Shown one piece after another: positions 59,090-64,000 of a stretch of DNA of 64,000 nt. Within the stretch, counting starts at the first letter, position 1; each line of letters opens with the position of its first letter. The DNA is from Struthio camelus. Its lineage: Eukaryota; Chordata; Aves; Struthioniformes; Struthionidae. The notes beneath the pieces are model-generated. The model searched no databases. It worked only from the letters and a program-made list of their open reading frames with translations, and had not been told where the DNA came from. The position numbers were made by a program, and so were the translations under genes. The stretch lies in contig NC_090943.1 of NCBI RefSeq assembly GCF_040807025.1, forward strand, positions 7,612,356-7,676,355, in the 5' to 3' direction.

Positions 59090-62000
59090 ATCCATCTGAA
59101 AAGTCAAGGATAATTTATTTAATGTTTATATTTTTATTCTATATACAGAAACAAGTCTCCTACTCCACACTGACATCCTGTGTCCTGAGGATCTGCCACA
59201 AGAATAGCCGTCCTCAAGGTATTTTTGGCATCAGCAGAAGCAGAACAATGTAGCGTGCCTACTAAAGGTCTATTTTTGCAGTATTGGCAGTCTAAGTTTG
59301 CAAACAGAAACAGCAGCTACAGGCCCAATGGTAAGGCAACCCTTGGTTTTCATGGCACAGCCAATTACCTTGCTGCGGAATTATTTTTCCCAAATCAGTT
59401 TATATGTGTTTAGGTCTTGGCATAGATATTTTTTTTAAAAAGTAGACCTCACTAAATCACGAGACAAAGACTTCTTTCAGAGGCCTGTCAGAAGAATGAG
59501 TCCTGTATGTAAAGTGATATCCTCATTGTGAGTATGTAATGGGATCTGTCTTGCAGTCAAACGGAGACTGTTTTCCTCTTAAAGGGACTTTCTTAAAAGT
59601 GGGGAGAAGTCTTTCACCAATCACTGAGCGGTTCAAATCCAGCTCAGGAGATCAACATGTGTCATTACCTGGAGGCTATTTGGTTACCTTCTTTGCAAAT
59701 TGAGCAGGAGATTTTCAGCCGTGCTCCGGCTGCACAGACAATGCCATTAACAAAACCTACCGCCCCACACTTAAAGCTGGGGTTCTCCATCCAAACAGCA
59801 ATGCAACCCAGAAGGGCCAGGAGAAACAGTTTATTCCCTCTTCATTTCAGGTTGTTAAGCCCAGAATGGAGCTCAGACGCATCAGTAGCCTGGGTTTATG
59901 CTACCTCTGTACATGCTGTACCTGTTCTGTAGATAAAAAAGGGACTTCAATTTCCAGTGCTGTCAATGCAGTAACTTTTAATCAGTAAATTCCCTTTCTA
60001 AGACAGACAGGAAAAAAAGTCCTCATCTGAAAAAAAAAATCAAATGCATTTTCAGCCAGAAGACATAAATATAACCAGAAAGCCATTTGGAAATGCTTTC
60101 ATCTGACAACTGACATGCTTAGATCATCTGCAGCCCACCCTGTGCTTTTCTCACTAGAGAAATTAAACACTGGGAGAACTGCTGCTGCTTTGAATACTCC
60201 CCTTAAATATTTTCTGGCACAGACTCTCTCAAAGGCAGAAGTGGAAGTCTCATTGCTCAGGACAGGCAAATCTTCCTCTCCTTTTCACGTGACTCTGCCA
60301 AGGGACATGGGTAGGAACAGGCTAAGATTGAAGAGGGGTGGTTTGCTCAGAGAACTACGTACCTGAGACGGTCTCGTGCTTGCCTCCAGCGCTGGGAGCT
60401 TTGCTCCCACCTCACTAGTGGACATTCACTGATTTGTTTGGGATCATTGGCCTCATTTTTGGACGATGCTTGATTCATTTTGGATCCTCAGGTATGCCTG
60501 AAGTCCAAATTTTCACCCGTGTATTTGGAAAGCGTTTCCTTCCAGTGACGACACTGCTCATCAGTCCATGCCGGTCTGGGCCCTATATTAGAGCCCCAGA
60601 GAGCGTGGTAAAGGTTCAGCGTCCTTGTATTATGAGACCCTTTACACAATCAATACCTCAATGATTTCCAAGGTTTCACTTGCTTCAGAAAACCTCATTC
60701 AGGACTCTAGAATTTGATCCTAAATAAATATACCCACATTAAATATACCCTATGTAGAAGCTCCAGTTGCTGACGGAATGGTGGTGACTACAGAGGAACA
60801 TTCATCGCAAAGGCTCTAGACACTCTTCTGGCTTCTTGTTCCAGGTATAATTTAATATATTCAAATTAAACCTTACACCTTTAGTGAGGGGGTTCACCCA
60901 GCCACTTGCCACTTCAAGCCCCTGTGCAAGGCAAAAGAAGCTGGTACACTGTTGTTCTCAGTAACTTCTAGGAAGATTGTAAGCTGCAAGCAGGGGATTC
61001 CAGCTGAGGGGCCCTAAATCCGGAAATTCTCTCACTTTCTTGGCTCACCAGAGGACAACTTAAAAGCCAGGGCGTGGTCTGATACTGGGTCATATCTACA
61101 CATCACAGCTGTCTGAAGCGTATAGGCAGCTTTAATCCACATCTCTGCAAAGCTGTGCAAACCCCAAATCCACCCATGCGTCTTGCTTTTAAGAGGTATC
61201 TGAAGCCTGGATGAGCTTATACAGCTAGAAATGCTGTTTCGAGTCCTGGGTTTTGCAGGGCAGAGAGAGGACGGGTATGCTGAGTGCTGGTTTTGCTCCA
61301 GTAATCCTCCCCTAGGCCCCTCTGGAGAACAGACAAACTTTCCCGCAGCAGAAACACCTGCTGGAGAAAGAGTCCTAACTAGTAGGGCTGCAAATTAGCA
61401 ATCCTCCATGAATATATCTTTTAGGATTGAAACATTTGTTGAAAGCTGGACCCCAGCCAGATACAAGCATTTGGTGAGTGCCTAAATTAAGTTAACATTT
61501 GCAGTCACGACAGACTTGGTCTAAAACACCAGGACACAATCAGTCAATTGAGTTATAGCATCTTAAACTGGCAAGGTAACTAATTGCTTTTTGTTGTGAG
61601 TTAAGCACAATAGTTTATGTCTCAGTGAAAAAGGGGCAAGCTAAGCTGTGTCTCACAACTGAAGTAGGCTAAGAATATACACAGAGATAGCTGCTGCATC
61701 TCTCTCAGCTGATAGGTGGGAACTAGTTAAGCCTATTACTACTTTTCATGTTCCTATGTACTATATCCCTATATATATTGTGCACATCAGTGTGATCCTT
61801 TCATTTAGAAGCAGTTTTATATCTTACTGGCATATCCTTTAGTGCAGATGGAGTTACACAGTTATAAAAATGCCCTGTCCTTAATGCCAACGTAGCTTGG
61901 GTCATGGTTCTATCATGCAGTAAATCCGGTTCTAGGGTGGCTAATCCTGGATCAAAAGTACTGTGGCCAGAGAACGCAAACACAACCCTAATTTAAAAAT

Positions 62001-63499
62001 AACCCTCAAAAACTGCCTAGAGCCAAAGCCCAATTCAAATGTATCCAAATATATTCAAGGAACTCATCTTACCTAGTCCTGGAAGACTTTTTACCAGATG
62101 TATAATCTGTGCTCTCCTATCCAGGTTAGGATCTCTGTCCTCTTGTGGTCAGCAGATGGGCAGTGTGAACACCAGATTGCACGTTCTGGCTAATTTGACG
62201 GAAATGCAATTGTTTGCCCACGTCACATCCAGCCATTTCATATCAACATAACAGCCTGTGTGCTGCAAAAGCTCCACCATGTATGCCAGTGCAGTGAAAA
62301 CAGTGCTAATACAAAGTTGACATATAAGGTACAAATTAAGTGTCTAAATACAAGTATCCAAAGCCGTCTAAGATGTCTTGGCCATGTTTTAGCCTATTCT
62401 ATCTGGACCCAGCTGCCACTGCAGAGGGACGTGGAGGATCCTGTGGGTCCTCTCTCCCAGACCCATAAGGATGTCTCAATTACCAGGAGCATCTCAGGCA
62501 GCACTAAAAGTTGCCTAAACACTGCATTTGGGAAACTGAATCATCATAAAAGCTGCAGTCAGATGGGCACATCAGCAGCTGAGGCAGAGTAATAGCTTGC
62601 TGCCATTAACTGTATATACACCATCCTCAGAGTGGCTAGCATCACAGCATTTTTTAGAAAATTCTTTTTTTCTTAAAGATGCTTCATTTCACAAATCTGG
62701 TGTAAAATGTAGCCATACAGAGAGGTGACTAGGGACTGCCACCTCAGTTGTAACCCCACAGGGAGTGGGGAGAGTAGCTGATGGAGTCCCGGGTGAGCAG
62801 CCCTGGAATAAATATGTGTAAGTGCATCCTTAAACCCCACAGCCAGGCTTGCTCAAATAGAGATCAGGCCTCCCCAAAGTCAGACAGTTTTATCTTGTTT
62901 CAGATTTTGTTTTCCCATAGTTGTGAATGATCAGGACTCATCCTGGTAGTTTTTCTCTGTAATCATACCCATACATACTTATTTTTATTCCTAAATTTAT
63001 TTTTAATGAAAGCTGAGAGTCAGATTTAATCTTGTGATTCCAGGAGCTGGGAATTTAAGAAAACTATAAATAAATTACACAGTGGCTATGTTGAACTTAG
63101 TGTGTTGGCTTGGACTAGCGCTTCAGCTCTCCACACCACAGACAAACTTTGTGCTCAAGGATCACTTGAGAGCTAGGCCAAACCCTACCACTCGCTGCAA
63201 TCTCACCCCGTCAGCTCCTAAAAATGCCCTTGCCTCGAGCCTGAGTTGCTGTTTGAAGTTGCCATCTTCTAAATGGATAGTACCCCTGATCTTGCAAGCC
63301 AAGATTGCAAGCTAATTTGGACCTAACCGGAGTCAGGCAGAAGACAGGCCTTACAGCATCACACCAAAGCAATGCATGCTCTCTTTCACCAGAGCTCCCG
63401 TTATGCACCATCACCATTCTTTTTTCTTTTATGGAATTTTCCCTTCTTTCCTGAACTAGTCCTTCAAAGGGAGGAAGCGCATCCTGAGGCCAAGAGCTT
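59090..63499. other. Non-coding sequence, no gene seen
   Basis: Frames reach 110 codons (62260-62592 +) without recognisable content. GGTTCAAATCC (59630-59640) resembles a B box, but no tRNA fold is present. GAAGATTGTAAGCTGC at about 60972 weakly recalls a LINE tail block. The remainder is mixed unique-looking sequence. Confidence 0.5.
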
Positions 63500-63585
63500 T
63501 AGGATGGCTATCTAAAGTTAGGCACCCATAAGCATCTGAGTAAGTCAGCCTGCAATGCAAAGTTCTCATCACTTTCTAGGATGAC
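63500..63585. repeat. L3-type LINE tail fragment
   Basis: GCTATCTAAAGTTAGGCACC and CATAAGCATCTGAGTAAGTC match 'ggctacctaaagttaggcacccaaatccatatttaggcacctaaataagt' closely at the start and then decay. The word AAAGTTAGGCACCCA is typical of this family. Confidence 0.5.
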
Positions 63586-63664
63586 TGAAAGCCACACTGC
63601 TGGCCCTCAGTGGTGAAGTCTGGGTGAGTGTTAGCCACAGCAGATGACGGAGTTACTCCAGAGA

Positions 63665-63795
63665 TGGCTTCATATTGTCTATTTTACACATACATAAGGG
63701 TTAGAAAAGTCACAGAGACACAGGGACAGTCATGCAGTTAATGCTGTAGTTCACACAGGAAGGTTTCCCAGCTCACAGTGCCAGTTCAACTGCAA
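63665..63795 (-). repeat. MIR-like SINE fragment, reverse
   Basis: CTATTTTACACATACATAAG, TTAGAAAAGTCACAGAGACA and CAGGGACAGTCATGCAG sit where 'cattttacacatggggaactgaggcacagagag...aagtgacttgcccaaggtcacacag' is expected. CACACAGGAAGGTTTCCCAG could correspond to the later section. The match is diverged but in the right order. Confidence 0.4.
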
Positions 63796-64000
63796 AACCT
63801 CCTGGTGCTTAAATGGTGACGTTCACACTCCATCTCCGGAGGGGACAGAAGGTAATGGTACTCAGCTGTGACTATGACTATGCCAACTACCATTTGCTCA
63901 TCTCAGATAAGCACAGATGGTCATATTTCCCTCTGTTTATTTTTGCTGAACGGCCTTTTCAGCCTGCCTAGTCTGTGACCTTCTCCCGAAAATGGGTAGG
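63796..64000. other. Non-coding sequence to window end
   Basis: I see nothing recognisable in the last 200 bases. Confidence 0.5.

Noticed and set aside
59630..59640. GGTTCAAATCC as a tRNA B box
   Set aside because: No A box at the right distance and no cloverleaf stems. It may be a SINE remnant or chance.
1..64000. Retroviral or LTR element, CRISPR array, bacterial operon
   Set aside because: No reverse-transcriptase or integrase motifs in any frame, no paired LTRs noticed, no regular spaced repeats, and no runs of adjacent long ORFs.

Overview
This window reads as vertebrate nuclear DNA with no recognisable gene. Nothing in it has bacterial, viral or organellar organisation. The longest ATG-initiated open frame is 188 codons (56601-57167 +) and it runs through a T15 tract. 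Every other frame is 150 codons or shorter, frames overlap on both strands, and none shows a protein family I recognise. It is best described as intergenic DNA or the inside of a very long intron. I see no CpG-island promoter, rRNA, tRNA, CRISPR array or intact transposon.

The ancient repeats suggest a sauropsid (crocodilian, turtle or bird). There is one CR1-like 3' end of the 'GATCATAATGGTCC...TTTTGGCCTTA' type (19555-19598). There are several MIR/CORE-SINE-like fragments (12855-13005, 31650-31815, 40130-40350, 39008-39118, 40745-41000). A recurring set of short palindromic blocks is built around 'CCATTGACTTCAATGG' or 'GTGCTTAAGTGCTTTGCTG' (11466, 17363, 30172, 45448, 48495, 52985, 53465, 54581, 63500); I attribute these to 3' parts of old CR1/L3-type LINEs. 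No primate or rodent repeats (Alu, B1, young L1) are visible. All copies look old and diverged, with no sign of recent insertion. I cannot choose between crocodilian, turtle and bird from this window.

Layout: 1-12 kb is mostly unique sequence with two AT-rich blocks that look like candidate conserved non-coding elements (2365-2600, 7130-7260). From 12 to 20 kb there is another AT-rich block (12450-12740), a clear forward MIR-like copy, an L3-type palindrome, and a CR1 tail next to a MIR-like fragment. From 20 to 39 kb there are scattered repeat remnants, a (CA)n microsatellite at 32527-32577 and several homopolymer runs. The stretch 39.0-41.0 kb is a dense graveyard of four old repeat fragments. 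From 41 to 64 kb there are further L3-type palindromes, an unusual TGCA-rich element (49966-50130), an AT-rich candidate conserved block (52325-52560) and simple repeats.

I did not find a convincing new biological system. The points most worth checking are the TGCA-rich element with its repeated and inverted 9-mer, the recurrent palindromic LINE-tail blocks, and the AT-rich blocks that need a cross-species alignment. All repeat family names come from remembered consensus patterns, without a database search.
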